Source: JAJPKK01 sp963800215 (lineage in GTDB: Bacteria; Pseudomonadota; Alphaproteobacteria; Rhizobiales; Xanthobacteraceae). Taken from it: a stretch of 64,000 bases of DNA. Shown here piece by piece: positions 15,350 through 25,721 of this stretch. Within the stretch, counting starts at the first letter, position 1. Every line of letters begins with the position of its first letter. The position numbers and the translations under genes were made by a program. Where the stretch lies: positions 1 through 64,000 of the forward strand of contig CAWCZY010000010.1 of the NCBI GenBank assembly GCA_963800215.1. Direction: 5' to 3'. The notes beneath the pieces are model-generated. The model saw only the letters and a list, made by a program, of their open reading frames with translations, ran no database searches and had not been told where the DNA came from.

Positions 15350-16894
15350 ATGACCGATACGGCCGAATCTCAGGACGACGTTTTCGCGTATCTGGAGCGG
15401 CCGTTGACTCATGGCGGCGCCAGCGTCCGCCGCATCGATACCCATGCGGCCGTGGTATTCCTGGCCGGAGAGCGCGCCTTCAAGGTCAAGCGTGCGGTGC
15501 GCTTTCCGTTCCTGGATTTCTCGACGCTGGAAAAACGCCGGCAAGCCTGCACCGCCGAAATCGAGGCGAATCGGCCGTTTGCGCCCGAACTCTACCGCGG
15601 CGTGGTTGCGATCACGCGCGAACGGGGCGGTGCGTTGGCGCTCTCGGGCATGGGCGAGCCCGTCGAATGGGCGGTCGAGATGCACCGCTTCGACGATACA
15701 AAGACGCTCGACCGTCTCGCCGACAGCGGCGCCGTCGACCTCGCGCTGGCGGACAGCTTGGCGCGCGTGGTCGCGGCGGCCCACGCCCGGGCGCCGGTGG
15801 TCGATGCCGCGCCGTGGGTCGATGCGCTCGCCGCCTATGTAGCGCAGAACGATGCCGCGTTCCGCGAGCACCCGGGATTGTTTCCCGCCGCCGCGACCGT
15901 GCGGCTCGCGACGCAGAGCCGCGCGGTGCTTTCGCGCATTCGCCCGTTCTTGCTGGCGCGCGGAATGCGCGGCCTCGTGCGGCGCGGGCACGGCGACCTT
16001 CATCTCGGCAACATCGCGCTCATTGACGGCCGGCCGGTGCCGTTCGACGCCCTCGAATTCGATCCGCTCGTCGCCTCCGGCGACGTGCTCTACGACCTCG
16101 CCTTCCTGTTGATGGATCTCGTCGAGCGCAAGCTGCAGCCGGCGGCCAATGTCGTACTCAACCGCTATCTCGCCGAGACGCGGCGGCTGGAGGACCTCGA
16201 CGCGCTGGCGGCGCTGCCGTTCCTGATGTCCATGCGCGCGGCGATCCGCGCCAAGGTGACGGCCGCGCGCGTTGCGGTTGCACGACCAACCGATCGCGTC
16301 ACGACCGAAAAGGCGGCGACGACTTATTTCGAGTTGGCGGCGGCCCTGATCGATCCGCGACCGCCCGCTCTGGTCGCCACCGGCGGCTTGTCCGGCACCG
16401 GCAAATCGGTGCTCGCCCGTATGCTCGCGCCCGAACTCATGCCCGCGCCCGGCGCCGTGGTGCTGCGTTCCGACGTCGAGCGCAAGGCCCTGTTCGGTGT
16501 CGCCGAAACCGAACGCTTGCCCGCCGATGCCTACAGCGCGGAAATCACGGCGCGGACCTACGCCGCGCTCGCCGACAAGGCGCGCCGGGTGACGGGTGCC
16601 GGCCATTCCGCTGTTGTCGATGCCGTGTTCGCCGCCCCCGCCGAGCGCGCGGCCATGGCAGCTGTTGCATCGGCAGGCAATGTGGCGTTCCGCGGCCTGT
16701 ACCTCACCGCCGATCTCGCGACTCGGATCGCGCGGGTCGGCCACCGCGCCGGCGACGCATCCGATGCGGACGCGGTGGTCGCCGAACAGCAGGAGGGCTA
16801 TGAGCTCGGCGCCATGGACTGGAGCATGGTCGACGCCTTCGGAACGCCGGCGCAGACTTTTTCGCGGGCGAAGGGAGTCATCCACGAATTGTAG
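15350..16894 (+). CDS. Bifunctional phosphotransferase-like / P-loop ATP-binding protein
   Basis: The 514-residue product has two parts. The first (about 10-330) is an aminoglycoside-phosphotransferase-like fold with the Brenner motif HGDLHLGN and the metal-binding DALEFDP. The second (about 335-514) is a P-loop kinase-like domain with Walker A GGLSGTGKS and RSDVERKALFG. Proteins with this two-domain plan are common beside low-oxygen or dormancy genes in alpha- and gammaproteobacteria; the substrate is unknown and drug resistance should not be assumed. It follows fixK by about 100 bases on the same strand. Confidence 0.85.
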   Translation: MTDTAESQDDVFAYLERPLTHGGASVRRIDTHAAVVFLAGERAFKVKRAVRFPFLDFSTLEKRRQACTAEIEANRPFAPELYRGVVAITRERGGALALSGMGEPVEWAVEMHRFDDTKTLDRLADSGAVDLALADSLARVVAAAHARAPVVDAAPWVDALAAYVAQNDAAFREHPGLFPAAATVRLATQSRAVLSRIRPFLLARGMRGLVRRGHGDLHLGNIALIDGRPVPFDALEFDPLVASGDVLYDLAFLLMDLVERKLQPAANVVLNRYLAETRRLEDLDALAALPFLMSMRAAIRAKVTAARVAVARPTDRVTTEKAATTYFELAAALIDPRPPALVATGGLSGTGKSVLARMLAPELMPAPGAVVLRSDVERKALFGVAETERLPADAYSAEITARTYAALADKARRVTGAGHSAVVDAVFAAPAERAAMAAVASAGNVAFRGLYLTADLATRIARVGHRAGDASDADAVVAEQQEGYELGAMDWSMVDAFGTPAQTFSRAKGVIHEL

Positions 16895-16973
16895 GGTGGG
16901 CGATGGCGCGTTGCGCCGTGTCCACGCTGAGACGGCCATCGGGCCGGCCGAAGACGGGACCCGTTGGCTTCGC

Positions 16974-17933
16974 CTACGCGCTGCCGTCATCACCGGGACG
17001 CGCGGCAACCGCGAGCAGGCCAGCCACGGTGCCTCCCGATTCGATCCGCGTCGCGACCGGTGCCAGTTCCAGAAGCTGCAGCGGGCCGGCTGCCACCGCG
17101 GCGCGCACATGGGCGGCGCCGTGGCGGTAGCGCAGCTTCTCGCCGAGTTCGACGCCGTCGCCGCCATGGGTTTCGACGGTGAAGGCGAATAGCCCGCCGG
17201 GGCTCAAAACGCCGGCCACGGCACGCGCGATCGCGGCTAGATCGAACAGGTAGACGAAGACGTCGGCGGCGATGACGAGATCGTAGCGCCGGCGCGCGGC
17301 CCGCTCGGCGCCGAGGAATTCCACGAGCTCCCCGGTCTCCAGCCGGTCGTAGATGCCCCTGGCGCGGGCCTCGGCGATCATTGCCGGCGACAGGTCGACG
17401 CCGCTCAGGTGCCGCACCCGCGGCCGGAACGCCGCGCCGGCGAGACCGGTCCCGCAGCCGAGATCGAGCATCGCCTCGAACCCGCCCGCAGGGGCGCCGG
17501 CCCGCTCGACGGCGTCCAGCAGGCGCTGCGGGCCTCGGTAGGCCAAGCCCTCCAGCAATGCGCCATCGAACCGCGGGGCATATTGGTCGAACAGTGCCCG
17601 CACATAGGCAGGCGACATCGCGCCGTCAGGATTGGCGGCGCCGAGCCGGGCGAGATGGAGCGCGGCGCCGTGGCGGTCCCGCGGATCGATCCGCAGCGCC
17701 TCGCGCAGCGCCGCCGCGGCGCCCGCGCCGTCGCCGAGCTTTGCCCGGGTCTCGCCCAGCGCAAACCATCCGGCCGCGAACTCCGGCGCCGCTTCGACCG
17801 CCTGGGCGAACAGGTCGGCGGCGGCCGAAAAGTCGCCGCGGGAGGCGAGGTCGCGGCCGAAACCATAGCGCCGGTCGGCGATCAGATCGCCTGATGAAAC
17901 CGCAACGGGATCGCTGTCCCCACGTGTGCTCAA
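16974..17933 (-). CDS. TPR-containing class I SAM-dependent methyltransferase
   Basis: The N-terminal part (about 15-90) is a short TPR-like region (FAAGWFALGETRAKLGDGAG, LREALRIDPRD). The methyltransferase domain follows, with motif I MLDLGCGTGLAG, an acidic residue at the end of strand 2 (SGVDLSPAMIAEARARG) and YDLVIAADVFVYL. It methylates an unknown target. The start is uncertain: a TTG at 17933 is used because no ATG or GTG lies close to the first domain. The gene is divergent from the exonuclease gene with only about 24 bases between them. Confidence 0.8.
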   Translation of the reverse strand: MSTRGDSDPVAVSSGDLIADRRYGFGRDLASRGDFSAAADLFAQAVEAAPEFAAGWFALGETRAKLGDGAGAAAALREALRIDPRDRHGAALHLARLGAANPDGAMSPAYVRALFDQYAPRFDGALLEGLAYRGPQRLLDAVERAGAPAGGFEAMLDLGCGTGLAGAAFRPRVRHLSGVDLSPAMIAEARARGIYDRLETGELVEFLGAERAARRRYDLVIAADVFVYLFDLAAIARAVAGVLSPGGLFAFTVETHGGDGVELGEKLRYRHGAAHVRAAVAAGPLQLLELAPVATRIESGGTVAGLLAVAARPGDDGSA

Positions 17934-17957
17934 TCCGGGCCTCGCAAAGGCGCCTCT

Positions 17958-19019
17958 ATGCCATATCTCTGGGCCATGCGCCCCGAGGAACTTCTGAGCC
18001 CCGTGCCGGCCGGGCTGTGTTGCCGGCCCGGCGGCTTCCATATCGACCCCATGCGCCCGGTCGAGCGGGCGCTGATCACCCATGGTCATTCCGACCATGC
18101 CCGGGCCGGCCATGGTGCCGTGCTGGCGACGGCGGAGACCATCGACCTGATGCGGCTGCGTTACGGCGCGGATTTCGCCGGCACTGTGCAGCCGGTGCGC
18201 TATGGCGAGCATCTGCGGCTCGGCGGGGTCGATGTGAGCTTCCATCCCGCCGGCCATGTGCTGGGCTCCGCGCAGATCAGGATCGAGAGCGAGGGACTGC
18301 GCATCGTCGCATCGGGCGATTACAAGGACGTCCACGATCCCACCTGCACGCCCTTCGAGCTGGTGCCGTGCGACGTCTTCATCACCGAGGCGACATTCGG
18401 GTTGCCGGTGTTCCGCCACGGCGACCCCGACGTCGAGATCGCCAAGCTCATGGCCTCGGTGGCGCTGTTTCCCGAGCGCGCCCACTTGGTCGGCGCCTAT
18501 TCGCTCGGCAAGGCTCAGCGCGTCATGGCGATGATCCGCGCGGCCGGCTACGACAAGCCGATCTATCTGCACGGGGCGATGGAAACCATCACCCGCTATT
18601 ACGCGAGCCGCATCGATCTCGGCGAGCTGCGGGCGGTGCGCGATGCCGGCAAGGCCGATCTCGCCGGCGCCATCGCACTGTGCCCGCCGTCGGCGTTGCA
18701 GGACCGCTGGTCGCGCCGCTTTCCCGATCCGGTGGCGGCGTTCGCGTCGGGCTGGATGCGGGTGCGGGCGCGCGCCCGCCAGCGCGGCGTCGAGTTGCCG
18801 CTGGTGATTTCCGATCACTGCGACTGGGACGGCCTCACCGCCACCATTACCGCCACCGGCGCCTCCGACATCTGGGTAACCCACGGCGCCGAGGACGCGC
18901 TCGTGCATTGGTGCGAGACGCGCGGTCTGCGGGCGCGGCCGCTGCATATGATCGGCTATGGCGAGGAGGAGGACGCCGATGCCGGTGCATCTATCGGCGA
19001 GGACGGCGCGGCGTCATGA
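17958..19019 (+). CDS. Ligase-associated DNA exonuclease (metallo-beta-lactamase/beta-CASP fold)
   Basis: The 353-residue product has the MBL metal motif ITHGHSDHARAGH, a second metal region (FHPAGHVLGSAQI), SGDYKD and the beta-CASP C-terminal part (SDHCDWDGL, WVTHGAEDALVHW). It is the nuclease that is regularly paired with an ATP-dependent DNA ligase and a helicase in alphaproteobacterial DNA repair. AAGG lies seven bases before the ATG at 17958; an ATG at 17976 is an alternative. Its stop overlaps the ligase start by four bases (ATGA), showing coupling. Confidence 0.92.
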   Translation: MPYLWAMRPEELLSPVPAGLCCRPGGFHIDPMRPVERALITHGHSDHARAGHGAVLATAETIDLMRLRYGADFAGTVQPVRYGEHLRLGGVDVSFHPAGHVLGSAQIRIESEGLRIVASGDYKDVHDPTCTPFELVPCDVFITEATFGLPVFRHGDPDVEIAKLMASVALFPERAHLVGAYSLGKAQRVMAMIRAAGYDKPIYLHGAMETITRYYASRIDLGELRAVRDAGKADLAGAIALCPPSALQDRWSRRFPDPVAAFASGWMRVRARARQRGVELPLVISDHCDWDGLTATITATGASDIWVTHGAEDALVHWCETRGLRARPLHMIGYGEEEDADAGASIGEDGAAS

Positions 19020-20724
19020 ACAGGTTCGCCGCGTTGCTCGACCGTCTCGCCTATGAGCCCGGACGCAATGCCAAGCTGCGGCTGCTCACCGACTATTTCC
19101 GCACCACGCCCGATCCCGAGCGCGGCTATGCGCTGGCGGCGATCACGGGAGCGCTGTCGTTCCGCCATGCCAAGCCCGGCCTGATCCGCACCCTGATCGC
19201 CGAGCGCACCGATCCCGTGCTGTTCGCGCTGTCCTACGACTATGTGGGCGACCTCTCGGAAACGGCAGCCTGATGTGGCCGGCGCCGCCCAAGGAGGCGG
19301 GCGTCGGCGGCGCGCCGATCCCGTCGCTCGCCGAGGTCGTCACCACGCTGGCCGCGCTCGGCAAGGCCGAGCTGCCGGGCCGGCTCGCCGCGTGGCTCGA
19401 CGGGCTCGACGAAACCGGACGGTGGGCGCTGCTCAAGCTCGTGACCGGCGCTTTGCGCATCGGCGTGTCGGCGCGGCTCGCCAAGACCGCGGTCGCGGCC
19501 ATCGGCGAGCGGGAGGCCGACGAGGTCGAACTGGTGTGGCCGTCGCTGGCGCCGCCCTATGCCGACCTGTTCGCCTGGGTCGAGGGCCGCGCGCCGCGGC
19601 CAGCCAGCGGAGATCCCGCACCGTTCCGGCCGCCGATGCTGTCCAACGCCATCGCCGACGGCGATTTCGCCGCGCTCGATCCCGCCGCCTTCGCCGCCGA
19701 ATGGAAATGGGACGGCATCCGCGTCCAGGCGGCCGCCGGCCGGCTCGCCGATGGGCGCCGCGTCGCGCGGCTGTTCTCACGCACCGGCGAGGACATTTCA
19801 GCGAGCTTTCCCGACCTCGCCGCGTCGCTCGAGTTCGACGGAGCGCTCGACGGCGAACTGCTGATCATGCGAGACGGCCAAGTGCAGTCCTTCAACGTGC
19901 TGCAGCAGCGGCTCAACCGCAAGACCGTCGCGCCGAAGCTGCTGGCGGAGTTTCCGGCCCATCTGCGCGCCTATGACCTGCTGGTCGAAGGCGACACCGA
20001 CCTGCGCGATCTGCCCTTCGAAGCGCGGCGTGCCCGACTCGAAGCTTTGGTGGCGCGGCTCGCCTCGCCGCGCATCGACCTGTCGCCCCTGGTGCCGTTC
20101 GCGACCTGGGATGCACTCGCCGCCGCCCGCGCCGACCCCGCCAATGCCGGCGCCGGCCGCGATGCGCAAGCGGTCGAAGGCGTGATGATCAAGCGGCGCG
20201 ACGCACCCTATCTGCCGGGCCGGCCAAGAGGCCTGTGGTGGAAATGGAAGCGCGACCCCTTCGTGATCGACGCGGTGCTGATGTATGCGCAGCGCGGCCA
20301 CGGCAAGCGTTCCTCGTTCTATTCCGACTATACGTTCGGCGTGTGGGCCTCGGGCGAGGCCGGAGACGAATTGGTGCCGGTGGGCAAGGCCTATTTCGGC
20401 TTCACCGACGCCGAGCTCGCGGAGATCGACCAATTCGTGCGGCGCAACACCGTCAACCGGTTCGGGCCGGTGCGCGAGGTCACCCACGGCCGCGATGAAG
20501 GCCTGGTGTTCGAGGTCGCGTTCGAGGGACTGCAGCGGTCGACCCGGCACAAATCCGGCATCGCCATGCGTTTCCCGCGCATCAGCCGGCTGCGCTGGGA
20601 CAAGCCGCCGCGCGATGCCGACCGGCTGGAGACGCTCCAGACCCTGCTCGACCGCAACGCCGCAACCGGCGCGAGCCGACCCGGCGCCGCCCTCATTTTG
20701 CCGGCCGGCAATGTGGTAAAATGA
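19016..20724 (+). pseudogene. ATP-dependent DNA ligase (cisplatin damage response type), frame broken once
   Basis: Frame 1 runs 19016-19273 and codes for the conserved first 85 residues (MNRFAALLDRLAYEPGR, ALSYDYVGDLSETAA). It stops at a TGA overlapping the ATG at 19273, from which 483 further residues run to 20724. In relatives the text continues as SETAAL-MWP, so one C is missing near 19270. The second part contains the adenylation motif EWKWDGIRVQ (catalytic Lys) and later ligase blocks (DGELLI, EGVMIKRR, WWKWKRDPF). It repairs DNA with the upstream exonuclease. Whether two separate polypeptides are made through the TGATG overlap or the base is a sequencing error cannot be told. Confidence 0.88.
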
Positions 20725-20749
20725 ACGCGGAATCAGCTGGAGGGATGTC

Positions 20750-21028
20750 ATGACGAATGATCTGATCAACCGGTTCTTCGGCGGCCCGCCATTGTCGGTG
20801 CTGGCGCGCCTGGTGCTGTTGTCGATCCTCGTCGGCGTCGTTCTCTCCGCGATCGGCCTCGATCCCATGAACATCATGCACAGCATCGAAAGGCTGATCC
20901 GCGAGGTCTGGGACATGGGCTTCGACGCGGTGCGCTGGCTGTGGCGCTACTTCCTGCTCGGCGCCGTGCTGGTGGTGCCGATCTGGCTACTGGTCCGCTT
21001 GGCGCGCGGCACCGCGGGGCGTGCCTGA
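20750..21028 (+). CDS. DUF6460 small membrane protein
   Basis: The 92-residue product begins MTNDLINRFFGGPPLSVLARL, as DUF6460 proteins do, and has two hydrophobic segments (about 20-38 and 65-88). Function unknown. GGAGGG precedes the ATG. It lies 25 bases behind the ligase gene and may be co-transcribed. Confidence 0.8.
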   Translation: MTNDLINRFFGGPPLSVLARLVLLSILVGVVLSAIGLDPMNIMHSIERLIREVWDMGFDAVRWLWRYFLLGAVLVVPIWLLVRLARGTAGRA

Positions 21029-21135
21029 ACCGGGCCGGCACTCCACAATAATTTTTTCCACAATGGCGCGCGGCCACCTAGACGGGGCCCGCGGCAGGTT
21101 ATAATTCCTATACGGTCCCCAGCGGGAGGCCATGG

Positions 21136-21765
21136 ATGCTGACGCATGCTCAGATTTGGTCGGCGATCGACGGGCTTGCAAAGCGATCGGGATTGTCGCC
21201 CTCCGGCCTCGCCAAACGCGCGGGGTTGGACCCGACTACGTTCAACAAGTCGAAGCGCATCACGCCCGACGGGCGGGCGCGCTGGCCGTCGACGGAATCG
21301 GTGGCGAAGTCGCTCGCGGCCACCGGGGCGTCCATCGACCAGTTCGTCGCCCTGATTTCCGAATCCACGCATCCAGCCGCCGAGGCGGTGCCGCTGATCG
21401 GTTTCGCCGAGGCTGGGGTCGGCGGCTATTTCGACGATGGCGGATTTCCCCACGGCAAGGGCTGGGACGAGATCCCGTTTCCCGCCGTCGACGACGAGCA
21501 TGTCTATGCGCTGGAGATTTCCGGCGAGTCGATGCACCCGGCCTACCGCGACGGCACCGTCATCATCGTATCGCCGGCGGCACCGATCCGCCGCGGCGAT
21601 CGCGTCGTCGTCAAGACCAGGGACGGCGAGGTGATGGCGAAGGAATTGAAGCGCAAGACGACGAAGTCGCTGGAATTGAAGTCGCTCAATCCCGAGCATC
21701 CCGACCGCATGCTCACCTCGGAAGAAGTGCTGTGGGTCGCGCGCATCGTGTGGGCGAGCCAGTAG
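21136..21765 (+). CDS. LexA/CI-like helix-turn-helix regulator with S24 peptidase domain
   Basis: The 209-residue product has an N-terminal HTH (SGLSPSGLAKRAGLDPTTFN) and a C-terminal S24 domain with the catalytic serine in SGESMHPAYRDG and the catalytic lysine in DGEVMAKEL. Such proteins are single-gene regulators of the phage-repressor type found on alphaproteobacterial chromosomes. Self-cleavage is possible because both catalytic residues are present. GGGAGG precedes the start. Target genes are unknown. Confidence 0.9.
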   Translation: MLTHAQIWSAIDGLAKRSGLSPSGLAKRAGLDPTTFNKSKRITPDGRARWPSTESVAKSLAATGASIDQFVALISESTHPAAEAVPLIGFAEAGVGGYFDDGGFPHGKGWDEIPFPAVDDEHVYALEISGESMHPAYRDGTVIIVSPAAPIRRGDRVVVKTRDGEVMAKELKRKTTKSLELKSLNPEHPDRMLTSEEVLWVARIVWASQ

Positions 21766-21856
21766 CCGTCATATCACACAGTCTTTCCGGGGCGGTGCCA
21801 ACGCGTCCGGCCTTCGTTTGGGCGAAGCGCCCCAAAGATCAAGGCCGCTCGTTCAA

Positions 21857-23039
21857 TTACCAAAGTTCCCGGTAATTGTGGAAATTCGGCAGGATCGGAT
21901 CGGACCGCGTCGGCTCCAGCAGCGGCAGCAGCCTCCGGAACAGCGCGTTGACCGGGCCCGAGGTGTGCCGGACATAGAGATCGATGGGGAAGAGCGACTG
22001 GCGCAGGTGCCACTTCGGATCGTAGTTCAGGCTGCCGCTGTAGAACCGCTTGTAGCCGTTGGCGATGGCCCATTCGATGATGTCGCGGAATACCCGGTAA
22101 TACAGGTTGAGCTCGAAGGCGACGGAATAATCGAAGCCGACATATTCGTGGCAGATGGCGTCGCCCTGCACGGTGCATAGGCCGAACGCTATGATCTTTT
22201 GGTCCTGGCGCCAGACGAAGAAGCGGGCCTTGTCGGGCATCCGCTTGGCGATCTCGCACAGGAACTCCTTGGTCAGCTTCTCGAACTGCAGCGGCGAGCG
22301 CTCGTAGACCCCGAGATAGAGCGGATAGATTTCGTCGATGATCGCGCTCACGTCGTCCACGAGGGTCATGGTGATCGCCGGCTTGCGCGCGCTCGGCGGC
22401 GCGCAGCTTGCGCCGCACCTTGCCGCGCGTGCGCGGGCTCAGCGACTTGTCGACATACTCCTCGAAATTCTTGAAGTCGATGGCGAGCGTGGTCATGGGC
22501 ATGCTGGGCACGCGGGTGAACCCGGCGTGCTGCAGGACCGCCAGCGGCGCCCGGTATTTGGCCGGGAATTCCTTCAGCACGACCATGACGCAATTCAATT
22601 CCCGCGCGATGCGGCGCAACGAAACCGCCAGCAGTTCGGCGGTCGTGGACTGCGCCATCTCGCTGCCGTCGAGGTGCCCCTCGCCCGCCGCGCATCCCAC
22701 CATCAGCGTGCGTGCGCGCATGAAGCGCGGCCACAGCCGCCTGATGGCGGCGATGACGGTCTTGGCCTGCCCGCCGGTGCCGGCGACGAGATCCTGGTCG
22801 ATGACGAAGTAGGGCTGGACCGCGCTGATGTCGTCGCCGTTGCCGGCGACGAGATAGCCGTAGTCGAATCCGTCCAGCGTATCTTCCAGGAGTTCGTAGA
22901 AGCGACGGTCCTTGCGCTCGCCGGCGAACGCGGTCTGCCAGCGCGGCAAGGATACGATCTCGTTGCGCGACGCGATCCTGATCGTTCCGCCGGAAATGGC
23001 GGATGAGGACAGTTTGACGCGACCAATGCCCCCGTGCAT
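21857..23039 (-). pseudogene. GNAT/FemAB-like acetyltransferase, frame broken once
   Basis: The first frame, from 23039, codes for about 215 residues of a BioF2/FemAB-like GNAT protein (KDRRFYELLEDTLDGFDYGY, SLSPRTRGKVRRKLRAAERA). Around 22388 one base too many shifts the frame in a GCGCGC run. A second frame continues AITMTLVDDVSAIIDEIYPL and ends NFHNYREL-W at 21857, including FFVWRQDQKIIAFGLC and YYRVFRDIIEWAIANGYKRF. Joined, it would be a protein of about 390 residues. The enzyme would transfer an acyl or aminoacyl group; its substrate is unknown. Confidence 0.75.
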
Positions 23040-23232
23040 CGAAGCACCCCCGTGTATGACGCCCTAGATGGAATCTATCACAAATACTCCCCGTCGACAC
23101 CAGCCTTGATGCAAGGCGCGCACGTACATCGGCCGCAAAAATGCCGCAAAAGAGCCGCTGAGGAAAGAAATCCGGCGGCGAATCTATCGATACCGCAATC
23201 GGTCCCACCGCCGCGAGTGTACAGGCGCCCGA

Positions 23233-23880
23233 TCAGCCGCCGGCACAATAGCTGCAGCCGGCTTGCTGCGCGCGGTTCACGCCCCATGTTCCGGACGGAA
23301 CGACGGTGATCCCCGGAATGATGTTGGCGGCCCATTCCCTGGCGGCTTCTTCTGCGCTCACACCGGCGTTGCCGGCGAGCATCTTGCTCTGGACCGTCAG
23401 TGCCACATTGCAGGCGCCGACCACCGTGCCCTTCGCGAGCAGCCTGTCGAGCGCTATGTCGTCGATGAGCAACACGCCGGGCTTCGGCTTGAAGAAAGGA
23501 TTCTTCACCGCCGGCGCCTTGGTCTCGGGATCGATGATCTTGAACGACTCGCCGATCTTGTATTTCTTCCACATGTCGTCGGCGAGCGCGATCGGGAACG
23601 CCCCGTGGCGCAGCACGAGCACTGCCGTCGTGTTCGACGGATCGTTCGGCAGTAGGAAGGTGTAGACGAATGCCAGCGGGAATCCGGAATTGACCTCATA
23701 GGCATCCACCACCTGGCGATTGCGTCCCTTGAGCGTGCCGGGCCAATCCGGACCCGCCGTCTGCGCGCGCGACGGCGCCGGCACGAAGCCCGCAAGCCCG
23801 AGCGCCATTGCGCCGGCGATGCGAGTAAAGAAACCGCGGCGTGGTGTCAGGTCGGCCGCGTCGTCCATGAGATCGGTCAT
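23233..23880 (-). CDS. Tat-exported DsrE-like protein of unknown function
   Basis: The product starts with a twin-arginine region (TPRRGFFTRIAGAMALGLAG) and a cleavage site after SRAQ. The mature part has LRHGAFPIALADDMWKKY and VVGACNVALTVQSK, a layout seen in DsrE-like families with one central Cys, and ends in a CSYCAGG tail with two cysteines. GGAGGA four bases ahead supports the start at 23880. No partner genes with a known sulfur role are adjacent. Confidence 0.7.
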   Translation of the reverse strand: MTDLMDDAADLTPRRGFFTRIAGAMALGLAGFVPAPSRAQTAGPDWPGTLKGRNRQVVDAYEVNSGFPLAFVYTFLLPNDPSNTTAVLVLRHGAFPIALADDMWKKYKIGESFKIIDPETKAPAVKNPFFKPKPGVLLIDDIALDRLLAKGTVVGACNVALTVQSKMLAGNAGVSAEEAAREWAANIIPGITVVPSGTWGVNRAQQAGCSYCAGG

Positions 23881-24164
23881 GTGGTCCTCCATCATTTGAG
23901 TGCATCACGTGCGTGATCGCCGGCTGTATGAAATGCTCGGCCGACATCATCGCAGAATCTCGGCCCGCAATCCCAGGCCGCGCTGAGCGTCAGGATGATC
24001 CGTTTGGGCATCGTCCGCAAGGACGTTGGAAGCGAGAACGTTCTCCCGGGCGGCGCGCGATCCTGACCCGCTTGCGCCCCCTATCGCAAAAGCATGAGTG
24101 TGGCGTATCCTCCTCGCCGCGTTCCAGCGGCGCTCGCGCCGCGTCGATCAGTGAGCAATCGGCC

Positions 24165-25661
24165 ATGTCGCCCGCGATAGCACCACCTGCAATCAAGCCG
24201 CGCGCGCTCGGGCGCCGTGGTGTCGTCGCCGGCGTGGCTGCGCTCGGATTGTGCGGTCTCGCGCCGCGCGCCCGGGCGCAATCATCCGCCCGCCCGCTGG
24301 CCGAGCGGCTCGCCGTTTACGCCGATGGATTGCGCTTCGAGGATCTCGACGCCCCGGCCATCGAAGCCGTCAAGGTCCATCTCATCGACACCATCGGCTG
24401 CGGGATCGCGGCGTTCGACGAGCGGCCGGTCCGCATCTGCCGCGAGGTCGCGCTCGCCACCGGCGGCGGTGTCGCGACCGTCATCGGCACCAGCCACCGC
24501 ACCACACCCGACCTCGCAGCCTTCGCCAACGGAGCCGCCGGCCGCTACTATGACTTGAACGATTTCTATGTCGGACGCCAGGCCGCTCATCCCAGCGACA
24601 CCATCGCGGCGTGCCTCGCGGTCGCGGAGGCCGAGCGCGCAAGCGCGGCCGATCTCATCACCGCGATCGTGCTCGCCTATGAGATCAACTGCCGGCTGGT
24701 CGATGCCTTCGACATCACGACCAGGGGCTGGGACCCGCCGGTGTTCACGCTGCCGGCCGTGGCGCTGGCCGCCGGCAAGCTGATGAAGCTCGGGCCCGAC
24801 CGGCTGACCGAGGCCGTCAACCTCGCCGTCAACGATCACATCCCGATGAACCAGACCCGGGTGCAGGTCCTTTCCGACTGGAAGGGGCTGGCGGATGCGG
24901 AGGCCGCGCGCAATGCAGTGTTCGCGGCGTTGCTGGCGCGCGGCGGCCTAACCGGCCCCGCGCCGATCTTCGAAGGGCGGGCGGGGTTCTTCAAGCAGGT
25001 ATCCGGACCGGCCACCGTCGATGTCGATGCATTCGGCCGGCGCGGCGTCCCGTTCCGGATCGGGACCTGCGGCATGAAGGCCTATCCCGCCGTCGTCTAC
25101 ACGCAAACGGCGATCGCCGCGGGGATCGCGGTCGCCAAGGAGGTTGGCGCGATCGATCGGGTCACGGCTGTCGAAATCGCCACCACCCGCCGGGGCTTCC
25201 AGACCGCGGCGAGCGATCCCGAGAAATGGGCGCCGCAGACGCGGGACACGGCGGATCACAGCCTGCCCTACATCACCGCGCGGGCGATGTTCGACGGCGA
25301 CATCACCAATGACAGCTACGCCCCGGAAAAGCTGCGCGACCCCGGCATCCTCGCCTTCATGCGCAAGATTTCCGTGAAGGAAGACCCCGCACTCACCGCG
25401 CGGGTAGGAGACGCGGTGCCGACGCGCGTCACCGCAGTCCTCGACGACGCGCGGCGCATCACGCGTGAGGTCGACGACGTGCCCGGCTTCGCGGGACGGC
25501 CGATGGGGCGCACGGACGTCGAACGGAAATTCCGCGGCAATATCGGCAAGCGCTGGCCGAGCGAGCGCACGGATCGTGTCCTGCAATCGCTATGGGAGCT
25601 CGACCGCACCGACCACCTGGCACTTTTGCTCGGCGGGCTTTCGCTGCAGGCAAGCCTGTAA
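24165..25661 (+). CDS. MmgE/PrpD family protein with Tat signal
   Basis: The 498-residue product carries a twin-arginine leader (LGRRGVVAGVAALGL, cleavage after ARAQ) and then the MmgE/PrpD fold: HLIDTIGCGIAAF, FANGAAGRYYDLNDFY, GKLMKLGPDRLTEAVNLAVN and the C-terminal domain with DVERKFRGN. Relatives are cytosolic 2-methylcitrate dehydratases or isomerases such as itaconate-related decarboxylases; substrate here unknown. Export of this enzyme type is unusual. The next gene, an exported epoxide hydrolase, follows by 60 bases on the same strand. Confidence 0.85.
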   Translation: MSPAIAPPAIKPRALGRRGVVAGVAALGLCGLAPRARAQSSARPLAERLAVYADGLRFEDLDAPAIEAVKVHLIDTIGCGIAAFDERPVRICREVALATGGGVATVIGTSHRTTPDLAAFANGAAGRYYDLNDFYVGRQAAHPSDTIAACLAVAEAERASAADLITAIVLAYEINCRLVDAFDITTRGWDPPVFTLPAVALAAGKLMKLGPDRLTEAVNLAVNDHIPMNQTRVQVLSDWKGLADAEAARNAVFAALLARGGLTGPAPIFEGRAGFFKQVSGPATVDVDAFGRRGVPFRIGTCGMKAYPAVVYTQTAIAAGIAVAKEVGAIDRVTAVEIATTRRGFQTAASDPEKWAPQTRDTADHSLPYITARAMFDGDITNDSYAPEKLRDPGILAFMRKISVKEDPALTARVGDAVPTRVTAVLDDARRITREVDDVPGFAGRPMGRTDVERKFRGNIGKRWPSERTDRVLQSLWELDRTDHLALLLGGLSLQASL

Positions 25662-25721
25662 GGCGCCGCAGACCAGCCGACACGGTCCGACTTCGAGATC
25701 AGAACACAGGGAGACACGAAC

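Noticed and set aside
15350..16894. Antibiotic resistance gene
   Set aside because: The phosphotransferase-like fold is joined to a kinase-like domain in a family of general, unknown function; no drug specificity can be read.
15257..17167. Long open minus-strand frame opposite the kinase-like gene
   Set aside because: It mirrors a well-supported gene in GC-rich DNA and has no motif or ribosome binding site of its own.
17934..18947. Upstream extension of the methyltransferase gene
   Set aside because: The frame stays open through the exonuclease gene on the other strand, but homology begins only after 17933.
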